This document shows, in pieces, positions 8,915 through 17,963 of a stretch of DNA of 31,634 nucleotides (positions are counted from its first letter, which is position 1; each line of letters begins with the position of its first letter). A model generated the notes under the pieces. It searched no databases and had not been told where the DNA came from. It saw only the letters and a list, made by a program, of their open reading frames with translations. The DNA comes from an uncultured Muribaculaceae bacterium (GTDB taxonomy: Bacteria; Bacteroidota; Bacteroidia; Bacteroidales; Muribaculaceae), in contig CAJTZQ010000035.1 of assembly GCA_910583795.1 (NCBI GenBank), forward strand, positions 1 through 31,634, given 5' to 3'. Made by a program: the position numbers and the translations under genes.

Positions 8915-8922
8915 TAATTTTG
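8915..8922 (+). promoter_or_regulatory. Candidate -7 element of the M1 peptidase gene
   Basis: TAATTTTG matches TAnnTTTG. A start near 8930 would give a leader of about 130 nt that contains the heptad array at 9012-9055. No clear -33 element. Confidence 0.4.
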
Positions 8923-9011
8923 TGTGTTACATTTTGTAAGTTTTTAATATTGAATTTATAGTATAATGGTATATAGTTTATGGTTTAAGAATTATTTGAA
9001 ACCACAAAGAA

Positions 9012-9055
9012 CACTAAACTCTAAACTCTAAACTCTAAACTCTAAACTCTAAACC
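9012..9055. repeat. Heptanucleotide tandem array in the M1 peptidase leader
   Basis: About six head-to-tail copies of a 7 nt unit (AAACTCT), five of them perfect, ending 7 nt before the start codon at 9063. Copy number change would alter the ribosome-binding region. Confidence 0.92.
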
Positions 9056-9062
9056 AAAAATC

Positions 9063-11609
9063 ATGATACGATTTCTCATCATAGCGGCTATATTGATTTC
9101 TTTTAGCCAAAAACTTTCTTCTGAAAACCCTGTATCCTTTCACTCCATGGAGGTCTATTCCGGAGTCGACGCCAATTTCGCACGCCAACGGAAAGCTAAA
9201 ATTGATTCACTTAAATACCACAACAGTTTCAACCTGCCGGCTGAATCCAATTTGCCGGTGGAGGGGAGCGAACTGATTTCGTTCTCATACAAACCGGAAT
9301 ACGGCGATGAACTTCTACTTGATTTTAAAGCCATTCCGGATCAGGTGAAATCATTAACCATTAATGGGAAAATCACAAAACCTGTTATCAAAGGGGATCA
9401 TATCTCCATCCCTGACAGCACACTAAGACCGGGACATAATGAAATCTCGATTGATTTTATAGCCGGCAACAGAGCTTTAAACCGAAGAGAGGATTTCCTA
9501 TACACTCTTTTCGTTCCCGACAGGGCACGTACCTGCTTCCCATGTTTCGACCAACCCGACATGAAAGCTTCGTTCAACCTCCAATTGGAAATTCCTGATA
9601 ATTGGGCAGGCGTCAGCAACACCTCAACACTGTCTGAAACATCTGCGGGCAAAGGAAGAAAAATATTGACCTTCAAAGCTACGGAACCGCTCAGCACTTA
9701 TCTGTTCGCTTTTGCTGCGGGAGAGTTCAAAAGAGAAGACTTCAAATGCGGCGACCGCAATTTCGGCATATATTACAGGGAAACAGACCCCGACCGTATC
9801 GCCCAACTCCCCGATATCGCAGCAGATGTAGCGTCATCGCTCGAATGGCTTGAAGAATATACGGGAATACCTTATCCATTCGCCAAATATGATCTCGTGA
9901 TAATTCCCGGATTCCAGTTCGGCGGAATGGAACACACGGGAGCCACTTTCTACACCGACCGGAGAATGTTTCTCCCGTCAAACGCCACGCCCGACGACAA
10001 GCTTTCACGCACCTCCCTGATAGCGCATGAAACCACCCACATGTGGTTTGGCGATTATCTGACCATGCGGTGGTTTAATGACGTCTGGACAAAAGAAGTG
10101 TTCGCAAACTATTATGCAGCCGCAATCACACGCCGACTCCTGCCGGAATTTGATCACGACCTTGTATGGCTGCGCACATATGTGGGTGCAGCTATGGGGG
10201 AGGACCGTACAACCGGCGCCACCTCGATCCGCCAGACGCTTGGCAACCTGCAGGATGCCGGACTGGTGTATAACGATATCATCTACAATAAAGCTCCGGT
10301 CATGATGACCAAGCTTGCCGAACTGATGGGAGAGAAGAGTTTCCGTAACGCAATACGGGAATATCTGGCAACTTATGGTTATGGCAACGCATCCTGGGAT
10401 GACCTTGTGGAAATTCTGGCACGTCATACGTCTTTACCCGCCGCCGACTTCTGTGAGGCATGGGTCAACAGAGCCGGTCTACCCGAAATTTCATTCTCCA
10501 TCAACAACGGGAAAATAGTTTGCAGGCAGAAAGACAGAAGGGGAAGCGGCACACTGTGGCATCAAAGATTCAACGTCATGCTCCATGACGGAAATTCGCA
10601 ACAGCAATATGAGGTGATTTTCACCTCAGACAGTAAAGAGGTTGAAATCCCGATAGGGAATAATTTTAAAGACCTTTCGTCTGTAAGGATCATACCTAAT
10701 TCCGATGGAAGAGGGTATGGAATATTTACGTTATCTCAGGAGGATGCCGACAATATCGTGGAATGCCTTAAGACGAGGAATCCGGCTTTGTCGGCTGCCG
10801 GATACACGGCTCAGATTATGAATCTTCAGGAGAACGCGCTCGCCGGAAACATTGACCCCTCTTCCTGGGCATCTTCAATCGCAGAAATGGCTGCTTCGGA
10901 ATCTGATCCGATACTCGGCGCCATGTTCGCACGTTTCTTGTCACAACTTCTTCCGGATATCGACAACACCGATTCCATAGAACGCGATTTGTTTGAGACA
11001 GCGTTGTGCCATGAAGTCCCTTCATCCGGCACCCAGTTATTAAGGACCTTATACACCAACGGGAAATCTACCGAGATCACGGATTCTCTTTTAAAACTTT
11101 GGCAAAATACAGATTCTCCTTTGCTAAGCGAACGCGATTTTACCGACATGGCATATCAACTTGCCCTAAGACTTCCCCAGCAAGCCGACAGCATCCTGAC
11201 TACCCAACTTTCCCGAATATCAAACCCGGACCGCCGCAAAGAATTTGAATTTGTAAAGAGAGCCGTGTCCCCTTCAGAGAGCGACAGAATGGATTTCTTC
11301 AATGATTTGCTTAAAGCGGAAAACAGGTTGGTCGAACCATACGTAGGGAAAGCGTTGGCATTGCTGTGCCACAATCTCCGAGGGGAGGAGGCAGCTCTAT
11401 ATATCACACCGGCATTGCAGATACTGCCTGAAATCCAGGCTACAGGCGACATTTTCTTCCCCGCTTCATGGTGCCGCAATCTCCTTTCAGGACAACGTTC
11501 AGAAAAAGCGAGAAAAGCCGTGATCAATTACCTTGATTCAAACCCCGACATCAAACCTATGATGAAAAGCAAGATTCTCATCGCCTCATCGCGTTTGCTC
11601 AATCTTTGA
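9063..11609 (+). CDS. M1 family zinc aminopeptidase, secreted
   Basis: An 848 aa metallopeptidase expected to remove N-terminal residues from peptides in the periplasm. Signal peptide about 1-20. Zinc site H322-E323-T-T-H326 with the third ligand E345 in TKEVFAN, giving the exact HEXXH-X18-E spacing; the substrate-binding GAMEN-type motif is GGMEH at 287-291, with E290 in place; Y408 in IIYNKAP is the probable transition-state tyrosine. The usual NEGFA is KEVFA and GAMEN ends in His, so specificity may differ from PepN. About 530-848 is a helical C-terminal domain. It is followed after 100 nt by the ECF sigma operon; whether they share a transcript is unclear. The leader carries a heptad repeat. 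Confidence 0.93.
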   Translation: MIRFLIIAAILISFSQKLSSENPVSFHSMEVYSGVDANFARQRKAKIDSLKYHNSFNLPAESNLPVEGSELISFSYKPEYGDELLLDFKAIPDQVKSLTINGKITKPVIKGDHISIPDSTLRPGHNEISIDFIAGNRALNRREDFLYTLFVPDRARTCFPCFDQPDMKASFNLQLEIPDNWAGVSNTSTLSETSAGKGRKILTFKATEPLSTYLFAFAAGEFKREDFKCGDRNFGIYYRETDPDRIAQLPDIAADVASSLEWLEEYTGIPYPFAKYDLVIIPGFQFGGMEHTGATFYTDRRMFLPSNATPDDKLSRTSLIAHETTHMWFGDYLTMRWFNDVWTKEVFANYYAAAITRRLLPEFDHDLVWLRTYVGAAMGEDRTTGATSIRQTLGNLQDAGLVYNDIIYNKAPVMMTKLAELMGEKSFRNAIREYLATYGYGNASWDDLVEILARHTSLPAADFCEAWVNRAGLPEISFSINNGKIVCRQKDRRGSGTLWHQRFNVMLHDGNSQQQYEVIFTSDSKEVEIPIGNNFKDLSSVRIIPNSDGRGYGIFTLSQEDADNIVECLKTRNPALSAAGYTAQIMNLQENALAGNIDPSSWASSIAEMAASESDPILGAMFARFLSQLLPDIDNTDSIERDLFETALCHEVPSSGTQLLRTLYTNGKSTEITDSLLKLWQNTDSPLLSERDFTDMAYQLALRLPQQADSILTTQLSRISNPDRRKEFEFVKRAVSPSESDRMDFFNDLLKAENRLVEPYVGKALALLCHNLRGEEAALYITPALQILPEIQATGDIFFPASWCRNLLSGQRSEKARKAVINYLDSNPDIKPMMKSKILIASSRLLNL

Positions 11610-11709
11610 GAGGAGTTTTTTCAATTTTATTAATCAAAGATTTTATTCGATAATAATTTTTTCACAAGAAAGGGTTAGGTTTTTGGGAAGTGAAGTGTCT
11701 TTATTACGT

Positions 11710-12198
11710 ATGACTAAACGAAATGATGACATAGAACTTCTGTTCAAATCTAATTTTGGCAGCATGCACCGTCTTGCCATGGCATTGCTCCACGACAGTA
11801 ATGAGGCGAGCGATGCCGTGCATGAGGTGTTTGCCTCTATAATTCGTGACGCGACAGCAGGGGTGACACCGGGATATCTGCTATCTGCAGTGCGCAACCG
11901 ATGTCTTAACATTATCCGAAACATGGAGACAAGACGGCGGATCACCGAACTTTATCTCTTGCCCGAGGATAACTCCATCTCCGACGACTGGCCGCCCGAA
12001 GAGGTCTTTATCCACATCAACTCAATCATCTCAAGCAAGCTCACGCCCCAATGCCGAAAGGTGGTGGAACTTCGCTTCTCCTCGGGATTGAAATATTCCG
12101 GGATTGCCGAAAAACTTGGGATAAGCGAGGTCGCAGTATATCGTCATCTTTCCAATGCCATTGAAATCATCCGCAAAAACCTACCTTTTTATGAATAA
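11710..12198 (+). CDS. ECF (FecI-type) RNA polymerase sigma factor
   Basis: A 162 aa sigma-70 family factor with only regions 2 and 4. Region 2 spans about 8-75 (LFKSNFGSMHRLAMALLHDS then GYLLSAVRNRCLN) and region 4 about 100-158, with the helix-turn-helix in YSGIAEKLGISEVAVYRHLS. The ATG at 11710 is chosen; an in-frame TTG at 11683 would add nine residues that do not match the family start. The next gene begins inside its last codons (8 nt overlap), so the two are translationally coupled. Together with the anti-sigma factor and the STN-bearing barrel it forms a cell-surface signalling set, where an outer-membrane event releases the sigma factor. Targets cannot be read from the window. Confidence 0.93.
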   Translation: MTKRNDDIELLFKSNFGSMHRLAMALLHDSNEASDAVHEVFASIIRDATAGVTPGYLLSAVRNRCLNIIRNMETRRRITELYLLPEDNSISDDWPPEEVFIHINSIISSKLTPQCRKVVELRFSSGLKYSGIAEKLGISEVAVYRHLSNAIEIIRKNLPFYE

Positions 12199-12841
12199 AT
12201 ACGACATTGTGCTCGACATTATCGAGCATCCCGACAAATATTCGGATGAAGAAATAGCAAATATGTTATCCGACAAAGAGACTGCCGAAATATATGAGGC
12301 GGTCGCCCTCACTGCATCGTCAGTGAAATCTGATCTTGACGATCCGGATGTAGAAAAAGAATGGATAAGATTCAAAAGACAGAATGATGTCATAAGCACA
12401 CGGCGCGCATTTAAACCGGGAATACGCGCCGCATCCTTGGGATTGCTCATAGTGTCGTCTTTAGCAGCCCTTTCCATAGGGATTGGCGTGAGCATCGGAT
12501 TCAGCGGAGACAGCACTCCCGGCATCTCAAAGGATAGTGAGGTGAAAAATGAATCATCTGCTGAAGCTATTCTCAGCGAGCCGGATACTTCCGTCATCGA
12601 AGATTCAATCACGGCAAATGCCACACCTATCCTTTACGAAGACGCTTATCTACGTGAGATACTTGATGAAGTGTGCAGGATCTATCATTACCCCATTAAA
12701 TATGAAAGCGGGAATACTCCCGAATTGCGTCTTTATTTCCGTCTTGACCCCTCGGCGTCTTTGCAGGAGACTGTTGAACGCCTTAATATGTTTGATAGTT
12801 TCGACATTTCTCTCGAGGGAGACACAATAAAAGTAAAATAA
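12191..12841 (+). CDS. FecR-like anti-sigma factor, short form
   Basis: A 216 aa single-pass membrane protein. Cytoplasmic part 1-79, including EKEWIRFKRQ of the kind that contacts ECF sigma factors; membrane segment about 80-104; low-complexity acidic linker; DUF4974-like C-terminal domain about 150-216 (LREILDEVCRIYHYPIKYES then LQETVERLNMFDS). The FecR jelly-roll domain that normally sits between membrane segment and DUF4974 is missing: Bacteroidetes FecR proteins are usually 300-400 aa. The start overlaps the sigma stop by 8 nt; an upstream in-frame ATG at 12155 lies inside the sigma gene and is not preferred. It should hold the sigma factor at the membrane and receive the signal from the next gene product. 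Confidence 0.85.
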   Translation: MNKYDIVLDIIEHPDKYSDEEIANMLSDKETAEIYEAVALTASSVKSDLDDPDVEKEWIRFKRQNDVISTRRAFKPGIRAASLGLLIVSSLAALSIGIGVSIGFSGDSTPGISKDSEVKNESSAEAILSEPDTSVIEDSITANATPILYEDAYLREILDEVCRIYHYPIKYESGNTPELRLYFRLDPSASLQETVERLNMFDSFDISLEGDTIKVK

Positions 12842-12857
12842 TTATATCGTCCTTGCA

Positions 12858-15392
12858 ATGAAACATATTTTCATCTCCATAGCCCTGCTGATGCTCAACT
12901 TCGCGGCATTTGCCGACTCTTTCGACTATCGGTTCCTCAATACGCCGCTTCCTAAAGCCCTTGCAAAGATCAATCATGATCACCCTGATCTCGACATAAG
13001 CTTCGTGCACAACGAACTCGACAACTACTTCACAAGCGCCGCCATACATACCGACGATCTTCAGACAGCGTTGCGCCTGGCAGTAGGTAAAAATCCGGTA
13101 AAAGTCATAAAACAGAAAAACAGATTTATACTCAAGCCCTTGCCTCAGCGAGTGTATACGGGCAGCGTCTCCGGCAGCGATTCCATTCCGCTCCCTTACG
13201 CCACAGTATCACTTCTGTCTCCCGATTCCACTGTGGTGATCGCCACACAAGCCAACGGGGATGGATACTTCCGGATAGCGAGCAGAATGCCATGCCGTTG
13301 GCTTTGTGTCCCTTACATGAGCTATTCCCCTAAGGTTGTCCGGCTCTCCGGAAGTGAGGTCGGTGAGGTTATCCTTAATCCGGCACCCAAAGAACTCAAA
13401 CAGGTTTTCGTGGAATCTTCGCCTTCCATAATCAATTCAAACTCCGAGACTTTCTTCCCTACCTCCAAAGAGAAGAAAAGCGCCATGGGAGCCGTCGATC
13501 TTCTGAAGCGCATGGCTATCCCTCAGATAATTTTCAATAAATCAGGGGGAATATCCACCGTCTCGGGAGAGGATGTCTGCATATTCATCAACTACATGGA
13601 ATCATCCGACGGTGAACTGGAAGGGATGAGAACCACTGATGTCCGGAAAATTGAATTCTATCACACCACCGACGACCCCCGCTTTCTCGGCAAACGGAAT
13701 GTAGTGAATTTCATTGTCCGGGAATACGAATACGGCGGATATACAAAACTTTATGCCTCGGAAAGATTTTTAACCGGGCTTAGCAACAAGGAATCTGTAT
13801 ATTCGAAATTTTCCTATCGCCGTATGACCTACGATGTCTATGCATCCGTCTACAACAACAACAATCGCCATGACGGGGGATATACCCGCAAAGAGACTTT
13901 CAATTTAGCCCCCGACGCGGGAGGAAGCATGATCCGTGAACAGGCAACTGAAAAAACACGCTACACGGCAAACAGTGTCCCTGTCACTTTCCGTGTTTCT
14001 TATCAGAACGACAAATTCAACACATACCATCTTGCGGGATTCGTATTTGAAAACAATCCGAAAATTGAAGAATCAGGTAACCTGTCTTATGTCCCTTCCG
14101 GCGCGTCTGAATATAAATATTCAAACAAAGACTCCTATGTGCAGCGGCATTTCAACTACAACGGCGCACTTAATTTCTTTTTCCCGCGTGGATTCTCGCT
14201 CAACCTGCGGCCCTCAGCCACCTATTTCACCACAGACTCTCGCCACTACTATGCGTCGACTGCATTGACCGACGGAATAGTGACCGACGCCTCCCAGACT
14301 GACTTTACAGCCGGGATAATGGCATATCTAAATAAAAATTTCGGACGCAACTCTTTGAGTCTTAGCCTTGCATATAACTATTGGCACGCCAAGGTCGAAT
14401 ATACGGGAAGCGTGCCTGACCGTGATAAATTCACACAACGGAACACCTTCTCCCATCTCAGCTACCAATATAGGGGCGACTCATTCAACTTCTACTTAGA
14501 CGGGGGTATCAACACTCAGGATGTCTCAATCGACGGGATATCCACTACGAAAGTGATTCCGCAGGCAACAATATCGGCAGGATGGAGCATCAATCAGAAA
14601 AACTCCCTCAATTTCAATTTCATAATGGGCAACCGGCCTATGAACAATTCCCATAAAAGCCCTAATATTTTCAGAGAAAACGAGCTGATGTATTATCAGG
14701 GAAACCCTCTGCTGAAAGACGCCACCGCCCTGCAAGGGATAGTGTCATACAGCTGGAGACCGTCATACAGCTTCAGCGTCTCTCCTTATGTAAACACTTT
14801 CATTATACGGAAACATGAAGTGCCTGTCTACAATCTCAACGACAACGGAAACGCCGTGGTCAGAAGTTATTGGAATTCCGGCAACTTTTTCCACGTATTC
14901 GTAGGCTCTTCTTTCACGGCAAGGCTTTTATCCCGCGATCTTCAACTGACGTGCCGACCTTATTTCGGAAGGATGCAAAGCACCGGATTCTATCATATCT
15001 CCCGACATGATTTCGGGGTGGAAGCCTCGGCATACTATTACCTCGGCGATTTTAATTTCTCTATAAGCTATCTGACCGGCTCGAAATCTTTGTCAGAAAA
15101 TTCCGGAGAGGTCTATACATTCCCTTCAAACCTCACGGTTTCCGCCGGATGGAGCAACGGCAACTGGAATGTGAATGCGACTGTCTACAATCCGTTCCGT
15201 CGCAACTGGAGCATTTCCAGAGGAGAGCTTTCGTCGCCATACTATAGTTTCGCCATTGACTATTCAGGTGTCAACTATCACGCAATGATTGGTCTTAACG
15301 CCTCCTACACGTTCGGTTATGGCAAAAAAATGGATCGAGGCAGCAACGAAGTCGGTGAACAATGGACCGGCTCGTCGGCAATCCTCAAATAA
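12858..15392 (+). CDS. Outer-membrane beta-barrel receptor with STN domain (FecA-like transducer)
   Basis: An 844 aa outer-membrane protein. Signal peptide 1-19; STN (secretin/TonB N-terminal) domain about 22-93 (FLNTPLPKALAKINHDHPDL); carboxypeptidase-regulatory-like domain about 98-175; plug-like segment to about 275; then a long barrel of the OMP_b-brl_3 type, rich in alternating aromatic strands. It ends in a soluble tail, not in the terminal aromatic residue of classical TonB receptors. It follows the anti-sigma gene by 16 nt, and the STN domain is the part that contacts a FecR protein in known systems, so it is probably the sensor of the operon. There is no SusD partner, which argues for a role other than glycan import. 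Ligand unknown. Confidence 0.85.
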   Translation: MKHIFISIALLMLNFAAFADSFDYRFLNTPLPKALAKINHDHPDLDISFVHNELDNYFTSAAIHTDDLQTALRLAVGKNPVKVIKQKNRFILKPLPQRVYTGSVSGSDSIPLPYATVSLLSPDSTVVIATQANGDGYFRIASRMPCRWLCVPYMSYSPKVVRLSGSEVGEVILNPAPKELKQVFVESSPSIINSNSETFFPTSKEKKSAMGAVDLLKRMAIPQIIFNKSGGISTVSGEDVCIFINYMESSDGELEGMRTTDVRKIEFYHTTDDPRFLGKRNVVNFIVREYEYGGYTKLYASERFLTGLSNKESVYSKFSYRRMTYDVYASVYNNNNRHDGGYTRKETFNLAPDAGGSMIREQATEKTRYTANSVPVTFRVSYQNDKFNTYHLAGFVFENNPKIEESGNLSYVPSGASEYKYSNKDSYVQRHFNYNGALNFFFPRGFSLNLRPSATYFTTDSRHYYASTALTDGIVTDASQTDFTAGIMAYLNKNFGRNSLSLSLAYNYWHAKVEYTGSVPDRDKFTQRNTFSHLSYQYRGDSFNFYLDGGINTQDVSIDGISTTKVIPQATISAGWSINQKNSLNFNFIMGNRPMNNSHKSPNIFRENELMYYQGNPLLKDATALQGIVSYSWRPSYSFSVSPYVNTFIIRKHEVPVYNLNDNGNAVVRSYWNSGNFFHVFVGSSFTARLLSRDLQLTCRPYFGRMQSTGFYHISRHDFGVEASAYYYLGDFNFSISYLTGSKSLSENSGEVYTFPSNLTVSAGWSNGNWNVNATVYNPFRRNWSISRGELSSPYYSFAIDYSGVNYHAMIGLNASYTFGYGKKMDRGSNEVGEQWTGSSAILK

Positions 15393-15395
15393 TAG

Positions 15396-15433
15396 TTAGA
15401 GCGCGTCTTTAAAAATTCAGAGTCACGCTCTAA
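15396..15433. terminator. Hairpin between convergent genes, possible bidirectional terminator
   Basis: TTAGAGCG (15396-15403) pairs with CGCTCTAA (15426-15433). The right arm includes the stop codon of the leftward gluQRS gene. No U-run follows, so termination is only possible, not shown. Confidence 0.35.
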
Positions 15434-16365
15434 TCAATTGTAATGGCGGGGTGGGGGAGTATTGCAGACCAGGAGAAGAGGGGGAGAAGCCCTTGGGCGC
15501 TGATGGGGAAGGGCTCGGGAAGTATGCCCGCGATATAGGCAAGCTGTCCGATAAGGTGAGAGGGGGTGTATTCTTTTCTCAACTCCTCCATGCTGAGGCT
15601 ACTGTCTCGCTTCGACAATCTTATTCCTTTTTCATTACACAACAATGGGACATGAGCAAACTGAGGAGCAGGGTAACCTAATAGGTCATATAGATAGATC
15701 TGCTGTGCAGACGACAGCAAAAGATCGGACCCCCTCACCACTTCCGTCACTCCCATAAGGGCATCGTCGATGACCACGGCAAGCTGATACGCCCACGCAC
15801 CATCGGCGCGGCGCAAGACAAAATCACCGCAATGCGCGGCAAGATTTACGGTCTGACCTCCGTATAACTTGTCTGTAAAAGTCATATCCTTATCCGGAAC
15901 AAACAGACGGATGGCGCGTTCAGGTCTATCGACCGTAGCCTCATCAAAAGATCCACCCAAACGCGAAGGTCGGCAAGTGCCGGCATACACCACCCTTCCG
16001 TCGCTTTCATGAGGAGCCTGAGTAGCCATTATGTCGGCACGTGTGCAAAAGCAAGGATAAGTCAAACCGGTGGCTTGCAACTTTTCAAGTGCCTCCTTAT
16101 ATATTTCCCCACGCATGCTTTGACAATAAGGGCCATTGGGTCCTTTACCGTCGACACCGCCTTCATCCCAGTCAAGACCGAGCCATGCAAGGTCATCCTC
16201 GATCAGACGGGCATGGCCTATACGTGAACGCTGCGGATCGAGGTCCTCGATCCGCAGTATCCATTTTCCACCCTCCTTCCTGGCGGACAGCCAGGAAATG
16301 AGAGCGGCAAAAACATTTCCAAGATGCATCCTTCCCGTGGGGGAAGGGGCGAAACGTCCCGTCAT
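15430..16365 (-). CDS. gluQ: Glutamyl-Q tRNA(Asp) synthetase (GluQRS)
   Basis: A 311 aa truncated glutamyl-tRNA synthetase paralogue that in known cases attaches glutamate to queuosine at position 34 of tRNA(Asp). The class I signature is present: FAPSPTGRMHLGN (HLGN 14-17) and the KMSKS-type loop RLSKRD at 249-254. The zinc-binding site C105-x-C107, Y127 and C131 is intact. There is no anticodon-binding domain, and the length of about 300 aa separates it from full GltX. The start codon overlaps the upstream aminopeptidase stop as ATGA, so the pair is co-translated. The start at MTGRFAPSPTG fits the family exactly. Confidence 0.93.
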   Translation of the reverse strand: MTGRFAPSPTGRMHLGNVFAALISWLSARKEGGKWILRIEDLDPQRSRIGHARLIEDDLAWLGLDWDEGGVDGKGPNGPYCQSMRGEIYKEALEKLQATGLTYPCFCTRADIMATQAPHESDGRVVYAGTCRPSRLGGSFDEATVDRPERAIRLFVPDKDMTFTDKLYGGQTVNLAAHCGDFVLRRADGAWAYQLAVVIDDALMGVTEVVRGSDLLLSSAQQIYLYDLLGYPAPQFAHVPLLCNEKGIRLSKRDSSLSMEELRKEYTPSHLIGQLAYIAGILPEPFPISAQGLLPLFSWSAILPHPAITID

Positions 16366-17735
16366 CTCAGAGCCTCTACCTCTTCAGTGGTGAGAGGCAC
16401 TTTCTTACCGAGAAGACGTGCGCCTGTTTCCGTGATGAGATAATCTTCTTCGTTACGCAATCCGCTGAAATCTTTCCATTTCTCAACTTCGTCGTAGTTG
16501 ATGAAATCTTCAAACTTATGCTGACCTCGCCAGAGATCGATAAGTTCGGGGATGAAATAGACACCCGGTTCGATTGTGAGCACGAATCCCGGCTCGAGCG
16601 GACGTGCAAGACGCAATGACTTTCTGCCGAACTGAGTGCTCTTCGGCTTGCCGTCGTAACCTACCCAGACTTCGCCGAGGTTCTCCATATCGTGAACGTC
16701 AAGACCCATCATGTGACCGAGTCCGCAGGGGAAGAACATGGCATGAGCTCCGGCTTCGACAGCCTCAGCGGAATCACCCTTCATGATGCCGAGATCCTTA
16801 AGACCATCGCAAATCACACGGCAAGAGAGTTCATAGACATCCTTGAACGGCACTCCGGGCTTAAGGGCGTTTACTGCTGCAAGATGAGAGGCAACCTGGA
16901 TATCATAGATTGATTTCTGACGGGGAGTGAAAGTCTTGTCAACGCATATTGTGGAAGACATATCGCCTGCATACCCCATTTCAGTTTCCGCACCTGCATC
17001 GACAAGAAGCATCTGCCCTGACTTGACAACATTGCCGTGATAATGGTTGTGGAGAGTCTGCCCGTTGACTGTAGCGATAATGGGGAAAGAGAGACGCATT
17101 CCGGCAGCCTCGGCAGTGGCATTGATAACAGCGCTCACCTCGCATTCACGCATACCGGGACGAAGCATCTTCATAGCGTTGATATGCATGTCGGCTGTGA
17201 CGTCGCAAGCCTTCTCGATCTCTACGATCTCTTCCGCCGTCTTATGGTTACGCTGGTCTACGATAGCGCGGATCATTGCTATTGAAGGCTGTGCAGCTCC
17301 CGGAAGGACACCGAGAAGATGAAGCAACTGCACGTCATGCTCCTTGCGGTATGGGGGTAGATAATGAATTCTCTGGTCCAGAATCTGTGCACCACGCAGA
17401 TATTTAGCAAGGTCGGCAGCCGGACGGGTGTCGGAAATGCCCACCATAGAAGCTTTCTCGTGGATGGTGGGCTGAGTGCCCATCCATACGATATCGTCAA
17501 TTGTGAGTTCATCGCCGAAAATAATCTCGCGGTCGTTGTCAATATCGATGATAGCGTTGAGCCCGGCGTAGGGGAGACCGAAATAATAGAGGAAAGACGA
17601 ATCCTGACGGAAATCGTATGTGTTGTCGGCATAATTCATACCGACCTCGTTGTTACCTAAAAAAAGGAGAATGCCGCTGCCCACTCTTTTCTTGAGGGCG
17701 GCACGTCTGTTTACATAAGTCTCTTTTGGAAACAT
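16362..17735 (-). CDS. pepP: Aminopeptidase P family (Xaa-Pro aminopeptidase, M24B)
   Basis: A 457 aa cytoplasmic metallopeptidase that removes an N-terminal residue followed by proline. N-terminal aminopeptidase P domain about 1-130; pita-bread catalytic domain about 170-445. Metal ligands D246 (LLVDAGAE), D258 (YAGDMSST), H341 (GLGHMMGLDVHD), E389 (TIEPGVYF) and E429 (LRNEEDYLIT) are all seen, with HNHYHG at about 229-234. One residue more than usual separates the two aspartates. There is no signal peptide. It is the first gene of a two-gene unit with gluQRS. It could be named Xaa-Pro aminopeptidase or dipeptidase; the C-terminal motif order favours aminopeptidase P. Confidence 0.92.
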   Translation of the reverse strand: MFPKETYVNRRAALKKRVGSGILLFLGNNEVGMNYADNTYDFRQDSSFLYYFGLPYAGLNAIIDIDNDREIIFGDELTIDDIVWMGTQPTIHEKASMVGISDTRPAADLAKYLRGAQILDQRIHYLPPYRKEHDVQLLHLLGVLPGAAQPSIAMIRAIVDQRNHKTAEEIVEIEKACDVTADMHINAMKMLRPGMRECEVSAVINATAEAAGMRLSFPIIATVNGQTLHNHYHGNVVKSGQMLLVDAGAETEMGYAGDMSSTICVDKTFTPRQKSIYDIQVASHLAAVNALKPGVPFKDVYELSCRVICDGLKDLGIMKGDSAEAVEAGAHAMFFPCGLGHMMGLDVHDMENLGEVWVGYDGKPKSTQFGRKSLRLARPLEPGFVLTIEPGVYFIPELIDLWRGQHKFEDFINYDEVEKWKDFSGLRNEEDYLITETGARLLGKKVPLTTEEVEALR

Positions 17736-17871
17736 GGGAAAATACGTTTAAGGTTAGATGATAGTGCGAATTTAATCATTTTTTCCAACTTATTGAAGAA
17801 TATATTTAAACTTTTTATTGAATATTGCACAAATAAAATTCAGGCACCCTCTTTTCAATCAATAAAAATGA

Positions 17872-17919
17872 TTAAAAAATGGTTGGCAGGCATAATAACT
17901 AAATATCATGCCTGCCAAC
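17872..17919 (-). terminator. Rho-independent terminator of mscL
   Basis: A perfect 12 bp stem, GTTGGCAGGCAT (17882-17893) with ATGCCTGCCAAC (17908-17919). Read leftward it is followed by CC and ATTTTTTAAT, and it lies 45 nt past the mscL stop codon. The A-run on the other side makes it usable rightward as well. Confidence 0.88.
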
Positions 17920-17928
17920 AAAAAAATC

Positions 17929-17956
17929 ATGCATTATGCATTATGAATTATGCATT
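17929..17956. repeat. Four heptad units downstream of mscL
   Basis: ATGCATT is repeated four times, the third as ATGAATT, between the mscL stop and its terminator. The 7 nt phase is shared with the arrays elsewhere in the window although the unit differs. Confidence 0.8.
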
Positions 17957-17963
17957 GACTAAA

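Larger units (their letters stand above)
8062..9062. other. 1 kb intergenic region with repeats but no convincing gene
   Basis: It holds, in order, a leftward promoter candidate, a long hairpin, the right inverted-repeat copy, a unique-looking GC-richer stretch (about 8500-8860), a rightward promoter candidate and a heptad array. The only open frame of note (8612-8857, 81 aa) has no recognisable domain. The stretch contains the 14-mer CAATCTGGGGCTTG twice (8718 and 8745, 27 nt apart) and a leftward TAACTTTG at 8797-8804, so it may be a gene relic or an RNA-encoding piece. Confidence 0.6.
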
